A stretch of DNA of 64,000 nt from Ruminococcus sp. (GTDB lineage Bacteria > Bacillota > Clostridia > Oscillospirales > Ruminococcaceae): assembly GCA_017542475.1 (NCBI GenBank), contig JAFXXD010000055.1, positions 48,580 through 112,579 of the forward strand. Reading direction: 5' to 3'. Shown here one piece after another: positions 8,016 through 15,420 of the stretch (position 1 is the first letter of the stretch; every line of letters begins with the position of its first letter). Made by a program: the position numbers and the translations under genes. The notes beneath the pieces were generated by a model. That model had not been told where the DNA came from, did no database searches, and saw nothing but the letters and a program-made list of their open reading frames with translations.

Positions 8016-8032
8016 GGCACGGACACCGTGCC
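8016..8032 (-). terminator. GC hairpin just after pgk
   Basis: GGCACGG-TGT-CCGTGCC directly after the pgk stop, without a T-run. It may partly attenuate or stabilise the 3' end rather than terminate. The stretch to 7870 also has a GGTCTG/CAGACC hairpin and no gene. Confidence 0.4.
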
Positions 8033-9253
8033 TTATTTTTCAGCGATAGCTGCTACACCGGGGAGCACCTTGCCCTCGAGGTATTCGAGAGAAGCGCCGC
8101 CGCCTGTGGAGATGTGGCTCATCTTGTCAGCGAAGCCGAGCTGGATAGCAGCTGTAGCGGAATCGCCGCCGCCGATGATAGTTGTAGCGTCTGCCTCAGC
8201 GAGAGCCTCGCATACAGCAACTGTACCCTTCTTGAGTGTGGGGTTCTCGAAAACGCCCATAGGACCGTTCCAAACGACTGTCTTGGCGGACTTTGCAGCC
8301 TCTGCGAAGATAGCAGCAGTCTTGGGTCCGATGTCAAGACCCATCTTGTCAGCGGGTATCTTGTCAGCGTCAACGTACTCAACGTCGATGGGAGCGTCGA
8401 TCGGGTCAGGGAAGGAAGCAGCTACAGCTGTATCAACGGGAAGAAGTATCTTCTTGCCGAGCTTATCAGCCTTAGCGAGCATCTCCTTGCAGTAGTCGAG
8501 CTTCTCGTCGTCAACGAGAGAGAGACCGATGCTGCCGCCCTGAGCCTTGATGAATGTATAAGCCATACCGCCGCCGATGATGAGAGTGTCGCACTTCTCG
8601 AGGAGGTTGGAGATAACGTTGAGCTTGTCAGCGACCTTAGCGCCGCCGAGAATAGCAACGAACGGTCTCTCGGGGACCTCAACAGCGTTGCCGAGGTACT
8701 GTATCTCCTTCTGCATAAGGTAGCCTACAGCAGTCTCCTTAACGAAGGCTGTAACGCCTGCTGTGGAAGCGTGAGCACGGTGAGCCGAGCCGAAAGCGTC
8801 CATAACGAAAACCTCGCCGTCAACGAGCTCAGCGAGCTCCTTGGAGAACTCCTCGCCGTTCTTTGTCTCCTCGCTGCCGCGGAAGCGTGTGTTCTCGAGA
8901 ACAACGATCTCGCCGTCGTTCATAGCTGCAACAGCCTTCTTGGCATTCTCGCCTACGACTGTGTCGTCAGCAGCGAAAGTCACCTTTGTGCTTACGAGCT
9001 CAGCGAGTCTTGCAGCAGCGGGAGCGAGAGAGAACTTAGCCTCGGGTCCGTTCTTGGGCTTGCCGAGGTGCGAGCAGAGAACTACCTTCGCACCGTTCTC
9101 AACGAGCTTGTTGATAGTGGGAAGTGCAGCCTGTATACGGTTGTCGTTAGTGATAACGCCGTCCTTCATAGGAACGTTGAAATCCACTCTTACGAGCACC
9201 TTTCTGCCCTTAACGTTGATGTCTTCTACGGTCACCTTGTTTAATCCTGCCAT
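8033..9253 (-). CDS. pgk: Phosphoglycerate kinase
   Basis: This 406-residue two-domain kinase makes ATP from ADP and 1,3-bisphosphoglycerate. Characteristic segments are [17 protein letters not shown] near residue 20, [46 protein letters not shown] and the nucleotide loop GGGDSATA. The length is standard. GAAAGGAC precedes the ATG. It is first in a minus-strand operon with its own promoter at 9334-9362. The glyceraldehyde-3-phosphate dehydrogenase gene that often precedes pgk is not here. Confidence 0.98.
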   Translation of the reverse strand: MAGLNKVTVEDINVKGRKVLVRVDFNVPMKDGVITNDNRIQAALPTINKLVENGAKVVLCSHLGKPKNGPEAKFSLAPAAARLAELVSTKVTFAADDTVVGENAKKAVAAMNDGEIVVLENTRFRGSEETKNGEEFSKELAELVDGEVFVMDAFGSAHRAHASTAGVTAFVKETAVGYLMQKEIQYLGNAVEVPERPFVAILGGAKVADKLNVISNLLEKCDTLIIGGGMAYTFIKAQGGSIGLSLVDDEKLDYCKEMLAKADKLGKKILLPVDTAVAASFPDPIDAPIDVEYVDADKIPADKMGLDIGPKTAAIFAEAAKSAKTVVWNGPMGVFENPTLKKGTVAVCEALAEADATTIIGGGDSATAAIQLGFADKMSHISTGGGASLEYLEGKVLPGVAAIAEK

Positions 9254-9333
9254 TGGTATGACGTCCTTTCATAATAAAATAAACGAATTCGGTAGGTTGT
9301 TAAAATCATAACGATCTATACAACACATTTATA

Positions 9334-9362
9334 TTTTACACTATCCGAAGGATTTTTTCAAG
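9334..9362 (-). promoter_or_regulatory. Promoter of the pgk operon
   Basis: On the minus strand TTGAAA, 17 bases, TAAAAT. The leader to the pgk ATG is about 75 bases. It is divergent from the promoter at 9445. Confidence 0.75.
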
Positions 9363-9444
9363 TCTTTTCCCATATTTTTTTCTTAATATTGTATTAATAG
9401 CGCAAAATGCGGTCAGTGAGGCGTTTTTTACGACAGATTTACAC

Positions 9445-9473
9445 TTGACAACACCGCCCCGTAGTGGTACAAT
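9445..9473 (+). promoter_or_regulatory. Promoter of the 9520 gene and trpC
   Basis: A perfect TTGACA, 17 bases, TACAAT. The transcript would start near 9480, about 40 bases before the ATG. Confidence 0.8.
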
Positions 9474-9519
9474 AGCACCATAGTTTATTAATCCGAGCAT
9501 TCTGAGGGAGGTGTGCGGT

Positions 9520-9912
9520 ATGCCCGAATGTATAAGTATAATACCGCGGGCAAAGCTGACCCGCATAGCCGACCTTACCGAGCGCTCACCCGAATGGGAC
9601 GAGCATCTCAAGCTCCTGTCCGCCGAGGGCTGCCTCTGCATAATGCACGGCGAGGACGACCCGCCCGACAAATACTACCTCGTACTCTTTGACTACCCGA
9701 ACCGCTTCAGAAGCTTCAACGGCGACCTCGAGGTTAGCGGAGACGAGGTCAGGCTGATAACAGCGGATACGGGCTACGTATTCACGGTGACGGACGGTGA
9801 ACTGACCGAGGATAAGTCAGCCTTGCTGAAGAAGCAGCTGAACGCACTGCTTGACCTGCTCGAAACGGAAAACGTGCTCTCGGACTATCTCAATAACAAC
9901 GATAACAGGTGA
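9520..9912 (+). CDS. Acidic protein of unknown function, 130 aa
   Basis: No family is recognised. The protein is acidic and soluble-looking, with predicted beta strands in the middle (YYLVLFDYPNRFRSF, EVRLITADTGYVFTVTDGEL) and a C-terminal helix (KKQLNALLDLLETENVLSDYL). The ATG at 9520 is used because GGGAGG lies eight bases upstream; an in-frame GTG at 9511 overlaps that site. A strong promoter lies just upstream and trpC begins five bases after the stop, so the two are co-transcribed. Confidence 0.8.
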   Translation: MPECISIIPRAKLTRIADLTERSPEWDEHLKLLSAEGCLCIMHGEDDPPDKYYLVLFDYPNRFRSFNGDLEVSGDEVRLITADTGYVFTVTDGELTEDKSALLKKQLNALLDLLETENVLSDYLNNNDNR

Positions 9913-9917
9913 TATAA

Positions 9918-10700
9918 ATGAACATACTTGAAACCCTCGTTTCCGCCGCTCATGAGCGCGTCGAGACGTCAAAGCAGCTGATCCCCGCAGACGAGATGAA
10001 GTATATGGCTCTGTCTATGCAGGAGGACGACTTCGACTTCGAGACAGCTCTCTCGAAGAAGGGGCTCGCGTTTATTGCGGAGTGCAAGAAGGCGATGCCC
10101 GTAACAGGCGTTGTTGCACAGGGCAACCACTTCGTCGAGACCGCCGCCGAGCTTGAGACTGCGGGTGCGGACTGCCTGTCGGTAGTCACCGAGCCCAAGT
10201 GGTTCCTCGGCTGCCGCGACCACCTGCGCCTGATAGCGAACGAGGTGTCGATACCCTGCCTGCGCAAGGAAGCGGTCGTTGACGAGTATATGATATACGA
10301 ATCAAAGATAATTGGTGCAAAGGCTGTACTGCTGATAGCGCCGCTGCTGACGGAGGACGAGCTCCGCGAATACATAAAGATATGTGATACGCTCGGTATC
10401 TCGGCATTTATCGAGGTCTACACCGAGGACGACATCAGGCGCGCCCTCAGAGCGGGAGCACGTATGATAGCCGTTGACAACCGCGACCTCAACGATTGCT
10501 CCGTAGATATGGAGAACTGCCTGCGCCTGAGGAACACTGTCCCGAGCGACGTCATCTACATAGCCGAGGGCGGTATCTCGACGCCCGAATACGTGCATCG
10601 TCTGCGTGACGCGGGCGTTGACGCTGTCATTGTCGGCACTGCGCTTATGCAGGCTGAGGACAGGACTGCCAAGCTCCACGAGCTGCGCGGCAGAAAGTAA
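9918..10700 (+). CDS. trpC: Indole-3-glycerol phosphate synthase (TrpC family), stand-alone
   Basis: This 260-residue TIM barrel would convert CdRP to indole-3-glycerol phosphate in tryptophan synthesis. It keeps the Glu-Lys pair in IAECKK, the Lys in CLRKEAVVDEYMIYESK, the Glu in FIEVYTEDDI, the Asn region VDNRDLN and the Glu in IAEGGIS. It departs from the usual KKASPS (here KKAMPV) and SESG (here AEGG), so a phosphate-binding Ser is Gly. No other trp gene is near. AGGTGAT before the ATG overlaps the stop of the previous gene. The reaction is probable, but altered specificity cannot be excluded. Confidence 0.87.
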   Translation: MNILETLVSAAHERVETSKQLIPADEMKYMALSMQEDDFDFETALSKKGLAFIAECKKAMPVTGVVAQGNHFVETAAELETAGADCLSVVTEPKWFLGCRDHLRLIANEVSIPCLRKEAVVDEYMIYESKIIGAKAVLLIAPLLTEDELREYIKICDTLGISAFIEVYTEDDIRRALRAGARMIAVDNRDLNDCSVDMENCLRLRNTVPSDVIYIAEGGISTPEYVHRLRDAGVDAVIVGTALMQAEDRTAKLHELRGRK

Positions 10701-10712
10701 GACTGAATGTAG

Positions 10713-10738
10713 GGGCGCATTCCGTGCGCCCTTTTTTC
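10713..10738 (+). terminator. Terminator after trpC, part of the TGTAGGGG hairpin family
   Basis: GGGCGCA-TTCCG-TGCGCCC followed by TTTTTT. The 5' flank is TGTAGGGG, the same as in eight other hairpins of the window. Confidence 0.85.
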
Positions 10739-10754
10739 GTTAAGGAGACTGAAT

Positions 10755-11234
10755 ATGGCAAAGGTAATAATGCTCTGCGGCAGGCTTTGCAGCGGCAAGA
10801 CCACATACGCGGCGCGGCTGAGCAGCGAGCTCGGCGCGGTGATACTCTCCGTGGACGAGCTGATGATAGCCCTCCTCGGCAGGGAGACAGGCTCTATGCA
10901 CGATGAATACGTCCGCCGCGCGAAGGGCTACCTCCACGCGAAGGCGGCTGATATCGCCCGCGCGGGGACGGATGTAGTGCTTGACGAGGGCTTCTGGCGG
11001 CGCTCCGAGCGCGGTGAGGTGAGGGCGTATTTCGCGGCGCACGGTGTGGACTGCGAGCTCCGCTACCTCCGCATCTCCGAGGAGGAGTGGTCGCGGCGCA
11101 TTGACAGGCGCAACGCCGAGGTCGCGGCAGGACGCTCCGACGCCTACCTCGTGGACGACGGGCTGAGGGCGAAGTTCGTCTCGCTGTTCGAGGAACCCGC
11201 AGCTGACGAAGCCGATGCTGTCATAGAGGTGTGA
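10755..11234 (+). CDS. P-loop kinase-like ATPase (zeta/AAA_33 type)
   Basis: This 159-residue protein has a Walker A loop at residues 9-17 (GRLCSGKTT), a helix and an SVDELM segment where zeta-toxin/AAA_33-like kinases have a catalytic Asp. It continues with VVLDEGFW as the Walker-B-like strand and a lid with several Arg residues (WSRRIDRRN). The fold suggests transfer of phosphate from ATP to a small molecule or RNA; the substrate is unknown. No antitoxin gene is adjacent, so a toxin role is unlikely. The gene starts just after the trpC terminator and is followed one base later by the methyltransferase gene, so they are coupled. Confidence 0.82.
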   Translation: MAKVIMLCGRLCSGKTTYAARLSSELGAVILSVDELMIALLGRETGSMHDEYVRRAKGYLHAKAADIARAGTDVVLDEGFWRRSERGEVRAYFAAHGVDCELRYLRISEEEWSRRIDRRNAEVAAGRSDAYLVDDGLRAKFVSLFEEPAADEADAVIEV

Positions 11235-11235
11235 A

Positions 11236-12036
11236 ATGGCTGTATTGAAGGAAATAACCGACCTCCGTGCTCCCGAGCTCGCGCCGTATACCGACACCTC
11301 GGAGCTGGAGCTGCTCCGTGAGGGGATATTCGCCGCGGAGAGCCCGAAGGTCATACGGACGGCGCTCGACAGCGGATACGAGCCCGTATCCCTGCTCGTC
11401 GAGGATAAATACGTCTCGGGACAGGCTGCGGACATTATCGACCGTGTCGGCGATATCCCCGTATTCCACGGGAGCTCCGCCGCGCTCTCCGAGCTGACTG
11501 GCTACAAGTTGACACAGGGCGTGCTGGCGGCGATGAAGCGGCGTGCTCTGCCGGATATAGGCGGTATTTTGCGGGATTCCCGCCGTATTGCTCTGCTTGA
11601 TAGCATAATGAACCAGACCAACACGGGCGCGATATTCCGCTCGGCGGCGGCTCTCGGCTTCGACGCGGTGCTGCTCACGGACGGGTGCAGCGACCCGCTT
11701 TTCCGCCGCTCCGTGCGCGTGAGTATGGGCACTGTCTTTCAGATACCGTGGGCGTACATCGGCGGGAGCTCGCCCGAATACATACGCACTCTGCGCGAAA
11801 GCGGCTTCATCACGGCGGCAATGGCTCTGCGGAGCGACACCGTCACCATCGACGACCCGCGAGTTACGGGCGCGGAACGGCTCGCTGTCGTGCTCGGCAC
11901 CGAGGGCGACGGACTGCTTGCCTCCACGATAGGCGAGTGCGACTACACGATAAAAATACCGATGTCTCACGGCGTTGATTCGCTCAACGTCGCAGCCGCG
12001 AGCGCTGTTGCGTTCTGGCAGCTCGGCAGACACTGA
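11236..12036 (+). CDS. TrmH/SpoU-family RNA 2'-O-methyltransferase
   Basis: This 266-residue protein has an N-terminal substrate-binding-like part (to about residue 105) and a C-terminal SPOUT domain with a trefoil knot. The three SpoU motifs are clear: IMNQTNTGAIFRSAAALG (usually N.GA..R), AVVLGTEGDGLLAS, and IPMSHGVDSLNVAAASAVA. It should methylate a ribose 2'-OH in rRNA or tRNA with S-adenosylmethionine, but the site is not predictable. It is in an operon with the kinase upstream and surE downstream. Confidence 0.92.
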   Translation: MAVLKEITDLRAPELAPYTDTSELELLREGIFAAESPKVIRTALDSGYEPVSLLVEDKYVSGQAADIIDRVGDIPVFHGSSAALSELTGYKLTQGVLAAMKRRALPDIGGILRDSRRIALLDSIMNQTNTGAIFRSAAALGFDAVLLTDGCSDPLFRRSVRVSMGTVFQIPWAYIGGSSPEYIRTLRESGFITAAMALRSDTVTIDDPRVTGAERLAVVLGTEGDGLLASTIGECDYTIKIPMSHGVDSLNVAAASAVAFWQLGRH

Positions 12037-12048
12037 AAGGACAAAGCT

Positions 12049-12765
12049 ATGCGTTCTATACTCATCGTCAACGACGACGGCATAAATGCGGAGGGGCTGA
12101 TACGCCTTGCTGTGCTCGCAAAGGAGCTCGGCGAGGTGTGGGTGGTCGCTCCCGACGACCAGCGGAGCGCCGCCTCACACGCGATATCGCTCCACAACAG
12201 CGTGGACATCTACCCGCACGGATTCCCTGTCGAGGGTGTGCACGCGTACACGTGCAGCGGTACTCCCGCAGACTGCGTCCGTGTGGGAGCTCTCAGCATA
12301 ATGCCGCACAAGCCCGACGTTGTGCTGTCGGGTATAAATGCGGGACTGAACGTCGCCACGGACATACAGTATTCGGGCACTGCGGGCGCAGCCTTCGAGG
12401 GAGCCTTTCAGGGCTGCCTCTCCATTGCCATATCCGAGGGAGTAAAGAGCAGCGGCGAGGTCGCGGACAGGTACCTTCCCGAAATACTCGCGGAGCTGAT
12501 GGAGCAGGAGCTCGGCTACGGACAGATATTCAACGTCAATATCCCCGCGTGTCCGCTCTCGGAGCTCCGCGGGATACTGCGGAACAGACCCGTTTCGCAC
12601 GGTATGTTCTACCGCGACAGGTACAAGAAGACAGCCGACCTGCCGAACGGCGGCGTCCGTCTCGAGGTGGACGGGCAGTACAACGAGGACTGCGAGCCCG
12701 ATACGGATTTCCGTGCGGTGGTCGAGAATTACATATCGATAGGCATTGTCAACAACATAAGCTGA
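12049..12765 (+). CDS. surE: 5'/3'-nucleotidase SurE
   Basis: This 238-residue metal-dependent phosphatase removes phosphate from nucleoside 5'- and 3'-monophosphates. It starts with the metal-binding VNDDGINAEG and has VVAPDDQRSAASHAIS, TCSGTPADCVRVG and VLSGINAGLNVATDIQYSGT, all SurE signatures with the metal ligands Asp, Asp, Ser and Asn. GAAAGGAC precedes the ATG. It sits 12 bases before mtnN, so nucleotide and nucleoside salvage are neighbours here. Confidence 0.96.
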   Translation: MRSILIVNDDGINAEGLIRLAVLAKELGEVWVVAPDDQRSAASHAISLHNSVDIYPHGFPVEGVHAYTCSGTPADCVRVGALSIMPHKPDVVLSGINAGLNVATDIQYSGTAGAAFEGAFQGCLSIAISEGVKSSGEVADRYLPEILAELMEQELGYGQIFNVNIPACPLSELRGILRNRPVSHGMFYRDRYKKTADLPNGGVRLEVDGQYNEDCEPDTDFRAVVENYISIGIVNNIS

Positions 12766-12777
12766 AGGAGGAAAACT

Positions 12778-13485
12778 ATGAAGAAAATAGGCATTATCGG
12801 AGCTATGGACGAGGAAGTTGAAAAGCTCATAGAGCAGGCAGAGATCACCGCCGAGGAGACAGTCGCGGGTATGCGCTTCCGCTCGGGAAGGCTCGCAGGC
12901 ACGGACATCGTCATTGCAAGGTGCGGTATGGGCAAGGTCAACGCGGGCATCTGCGCGCAGCTGCTCATCAGCCTCTTCGGCGCGACGCACATCATCAATA
13001 CGGGCTTCGCGGGAGCTCTCTCTCCCGAGGTCGCTCTCGGAAATATAGTTGTCTCGACTGAGGCTGTCCAGCACGACTTCGACGTCTCGCCGCTCGGCTT
13101 CAGAAAGGGCGAGATAATCAGCGGTATGGTCGCTTTCCCCGCGGATAAGGAGCTCGTGAGCTCCGCGTGCAGGGTCATCGCGGAGGCGCTCCCCGAGGTC
13201 AGCGTACACTCGGGACGTATTTGCAGCGGCGACCGGTTCATTTCGGAAAAAGCCGCCAAGGAGCGCATAATCTCCGAGTTCGGCGGGCTGTGCTGCGAAA
13301 TGGAGGGAGCGGCAGTAGCGCAGGTATGCACGCTCAATGATGTGCCGTTCCTGATACTGCGTGCGATCTCCGACTCCGCTGACGAGAGCGCGGGCGAGGA
13401 CTTCAATTTCAGCGTTTTCCAGAGCACCGTAGCTGAGGAATTCGCAGCCGCGATAATCAAGCTCGTTGCCGAAGTCGCAGAATAA
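12778..13485 (+). CDS. mtnN: 5'-methylthioadenosine/S-adenosylhomocysteine nucleosidase
   Basis: This 235-residue purine nucleosidase cleaves adenine from methylthioadenosine and S-adenosylhomocysteine. It has the starting IGIIGAMDEEVEKL, IVIARCGMGKVNAG, NTGFAGALSPEVALGNIVVS, ICSGDRFISE and the catalytic region CCEMEGAAVAQVC with LRAISDSADE, where the last Asp is the proton donor. GAAGGAGG precedes the ATG. A strong terminator follows, ending the plus-strand run. Confidence 0.96.
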   Translation: MKKIGIIGAMDEEVEKLIEQAEITAEETVAGMRFRSGRLAGTDIVIARCGMGKVNAGICAQLLISLFGATHIINTGFAGALSPEVALGNIVVSTEAVQHDFDVSPLGFRKGEIISGMVAFPADKELVSSACRVIAEALPEVSVHSGRICSGDRFISEKAAKERIISEFGGLCCEMEGAAVAQVCTLNDVPFLILRAISDSADESAGEDFNFSVFQSTVAEEFAAAIIKLVAEVAE

Positions 13486-13511
13486 AGCTATATAGCGGTA
13501 AATACGAAAAT

Positions 13512-13557
13512 AACGGGGACAAGCCTTTCTTAAGAAGGACTTGTCCCCGTTTCTTTT
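13512..13557 (+). terminator. Terminator after mtnN
   Basis: A long stem AACGGGGACAAG / CTTGTCCCCGTT with inner pairing, then TTCTTTTT. Confidence 0.9.
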
Positions 13558-13585
13558 TGGTGATCGTGCACATTTTTGTGATGTC

Positions 13586-13652
13586 TGAATTGTGCAGCTA
13601 TACAAAGTTCAGAATTATTTTTCCGATAATCAATGGTTTTACGTTGAAAAAA
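13586..13652 (+). repeat. 67-bp dispersed repeat, copy 1
   Basis: Matches 59736-59802 on the same strand at roughly 85% by eye. Both copies keep TTGTGCAG, TATAC, AAGTT, AATTATTTTT and ATAATCAATGGTTT..CGTTGAAAA. Both can form ATTAT/ATAAT and CAATG/CGTTG hairpins. Both lie directly downstream of a minus-strand gene. Confidence 0.75.
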
Positions 13653-13695
13653 GGCTTTTTCTGCGCTATATATGAGAGCCGTGCATAAAAGCAGG

Positions 13696-13721
13696 GAGGC
13701 ACCCTCCGAAAAAGGTGCCTC
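13696..13721 (-). terminator. Hairpin downstream of ahcY
   Basis: GAGGCACC / GGTGCCTC with a 10-base loop, about 17 bases after the ahcY stop. There is only a weak T-tail on the minus strand. Confidence 0.6.
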
Positions 13722-13737
13722 AAAATATATATGTCTT

Positions 13738-14985
13738 TTATTCAGCCTGCCAGCTGTTGAGGTACTCCTCCTGCTCGGGAGTGAGCTTGTCTATCTCGAA
13801 GCCCCAGAAGCGCAGCTTGCGCTCGGCGACCTCGATATCCACCTCTCGCGGCACCTGTATCAGCTTATCGGTGAGCTTATCCCTGTTATTGGCGAGATAA
13901 GCCGCCGTCAGAGCCTGTATAGCGAAGGACATATCCATAATTTCAGCGGGGTGACCGTCGCCCGCAGCAAGGTTTACAAGTCTTCCCTCGCCGATAACGT
14001 AGACGCTGTTGCCGTTAGCGAGCTTGTAGCCCTGAATATTGTTGCGAGCCTCCCACTGCTCGGCGGCATTGGCTTTCAGCCACGCAACGCTGACCTCGCA
14101 GTCGAAGTGACCCGCATTGCAGAGGATAGCGCCGTCCTTCATATTGAGGAAGTACTTCTCGGTGATGACGTCCTTGCAGCCTGTAACGGTAACGAAGAAA
14201 TCGCCTATCTTAGCGGCTTCCTCCATCTTCATAACGGTGAAGCCGTCCATTACAGCCTCCATAGCCTTGATGGGGTCTATCTCGGTGACGATGACCTTCG
14301 CTCCGAGCCCCTTAGCGCGCATAGCAACGCCCTTGCCGCACCAGCCATAGCCCGCAACAACGACGTACTTGCCCGCAACGATGAGGTTAGTCGTCCTGTT
14401 TATACCGTCCCACACGGACTGTCCCGTGCCGTAGCGGTTATCGAAGAGGTGCTTGCAGTCGGCGTTGTTGACGAGAGCCATCGGGAAATTCAGCTTGCCC
14501 GCCTTGTTCATCGCGATGAGGCGGATTATACCCGTAGTAGTCTCCTCACAGCCGCCGATAACGTTGGGGATAAGCTCGGGGTACTCGGTATGTATCATAT
14601 TCACGAGGTCTCCGCCGTCGTCGATGATGATGTTCGGACCGACCTTTATTACCTCGGTGAGGTGAGCATGGTACTCCTCGGGAGTAGCGCCGTGCCATGC
14701 GAAGACGTTGAGTCCGCTGTGGACAAGTCCCGCGGCAACGTCGTCCTGCGTGGAGAGGGGATTGCTGCCCGTGATGTACATCTCAGCGCCGCCTGCCGCG
14801 AGCACCTTGCAGAGGTAAGCGGTCTTGGCTTCGAGGTGAATGGAGAGGGCGACCTTCAGTCCCGCGAACGGCTTGTCGCGCTGAAAATCGGCTTCAATGC
14901 TCCTGAGGAGGGGCATATTCTGCTTTACCCACTGTATTTTTCTTTCGCCGCTCTCCCAGAGAGCGGGGTCTCTTACTATACTCAT
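13738..14985 (-). CDS. ahcY: Adenosylhomocysteinase, short form
   Basis: This enzyme of about 415 residues reversibly hydrolyses S-adenosylhomocysteine to adenosine and homocysteine with bound NAD. The NAD-binding loop VVAGYGWCGKGVAMRAKGLG, the MALVNNADCKHLFDN region and the C-terminal GHPAEIMDMSFAIQALTA are characteristic. It lacks the insertion of the longer eukaryotic/proteobacterial enzymes, so it belongs to the short archaeal/Thermotoga-like type. The ATG at 14985 is preferred to one at 15045 because AAAGGAAG lies seven bases before it and SIVRDPALW is the usual N-terminus. It is monocistronic, convergent with mtnN, which acts on the same substrate. Confidence 0.96.
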   Translation of the reverse strand: MSIVRDPALWESGERKIQWVKQNMPLLRSIEADFQRDKPFAGLKVALSIHLEAKTAYLCKVLAAGGAEMYITGSNPLSTQDDVAAGLVHSGLNVFAWHGATPEEYHAHLTEVIKVGPNIIIDDGGDLVNMIHTEYPELIPNVIGGCEETTTGIIRLIAMNKAGKLNFPMALVNNADCKHLFDNRYGTGQSVWDGINRTTNLIVAGKYVVVAGYGWCGKGVAMRAKGLGAKVIVTEIDPIKAMEAVMDGFTVMKMEEAAKIGDFFVTVTGCKDVITEKYFLNMKDGAILCNAGHFDCEVSVAWLKANAAEQWEARNNIQGYKLANGNSVYVIGEGRLVNLAAGDGHPAEIMDMSFAIQALTAAYLANNRDKLTDKLIQVPREVDIEVAERKLRFWGFEIDKLTPEQEEYLNSWQAE

Positions 14986-15016
14986 AGTCTTACTTCCTTT
15001 CGGGTGTGATAGGTAT

Positions 15017-15045
15017 ATTTTATCACAAATCAGAGCCAAATGCAA
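15017..15045 (-). promoter_or_regulatory. Promoter of ahcY
   Basis: Minus-strand TTGCAT, 17 bases, TAAAAT. The transcript starts about 25 bases before the ATG, so there is no room for a riboswitch. Confidence 0.75.
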
Positions 15046-15121
15046 TAATGGGAGCGATATTTTTTGATTTGAACCGTATATAGTTTCTTTCTATATTATC
15101 CTGTCCCCTCAGTGCATTGTC

Positions 15122-15177
15122 ACCCGCCGAAAGCAGACTATGTCCTTTGAACAGAGTGGGCGAGCTTGCGAGCGGGC
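15122..15177. repeat. 56-bp direct repeat, copy 1
   Basis: Nearly identical (one mismatch seen) to 15244-15299. It contains CGCCGAAAGCAGACTATGTC and ends GAGCTTGCGAGCGGGC. A related, inverted copy lies at 19338-19390. Confidence 0.85.
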
Positions 15178-15243
15178 GGGGAGCCCCCGCGGGCGATTCC
15201 GCGCGGGAGGATAATGTGACGTCAGTTTATTTCCGCGATTGCT

Positions 15244-15299
15244 ACCCGCCGAAAGCAGACTATGTCCTTTGAACAGAGTGAGCGAGCTTGCGAGCGGGC
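15244..15299. repeat. 56-bp direct repeat, copy 2
   Basis: Second copy, 66 bases after copy 1, in the 375-base gap between the divergent ahcY and mtaD genes. It is followed by a GGGGAAC/GTTCCCC hairpin at about 15317-15334. No gene is seen in this gap. Confidence 0.85.
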
Positions 15300-15359
15300 A
15301 CGTAGTTAGGGGTTCGGGGAACTGCGTTCCCCGACGGGGCAAGGACAGAGCTCTTGGTC

Positions 15360-15388
15360 TTGCTTCTTTTGAAAAAATATGTTATAAT
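15360..15388 (+). promoter_or_regulatory. Promoter of mtaD
   Basis: TTGCTT, 17 bases, TATAAT. It lies about 32 bases before the ATG. Confidence 0.8.
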
Positions 15389-15420
15389 CGAGACATACTA
15401 TTGAAAACGGAGCGTGAACT

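Noticed and set aside
7601-9244. A 547-codon plus-strand frame across tpiA leader, the small gene and pgk
   Set aside because: Covers three genes on the other strand and reads as low-complexity Ser/Leu/Glu; antisense shadow.
10755-11234. Zeta-type toxin of a toxin-antitoxin pair
   Set aside because: The P-loop fold is similar, but no antitoxin gene is adjacent and the gene is coupled to an RNA methyltransferase, so a housekeeping kinase is more likely.
14986-15420. A SAM or SAH riboswitch before ahcY or mtaD
   Set aside because: Both promoters lie within about 35 bases of the start codons, leaving no space for an aptamer, and the remaining sequence is repeat DNA.
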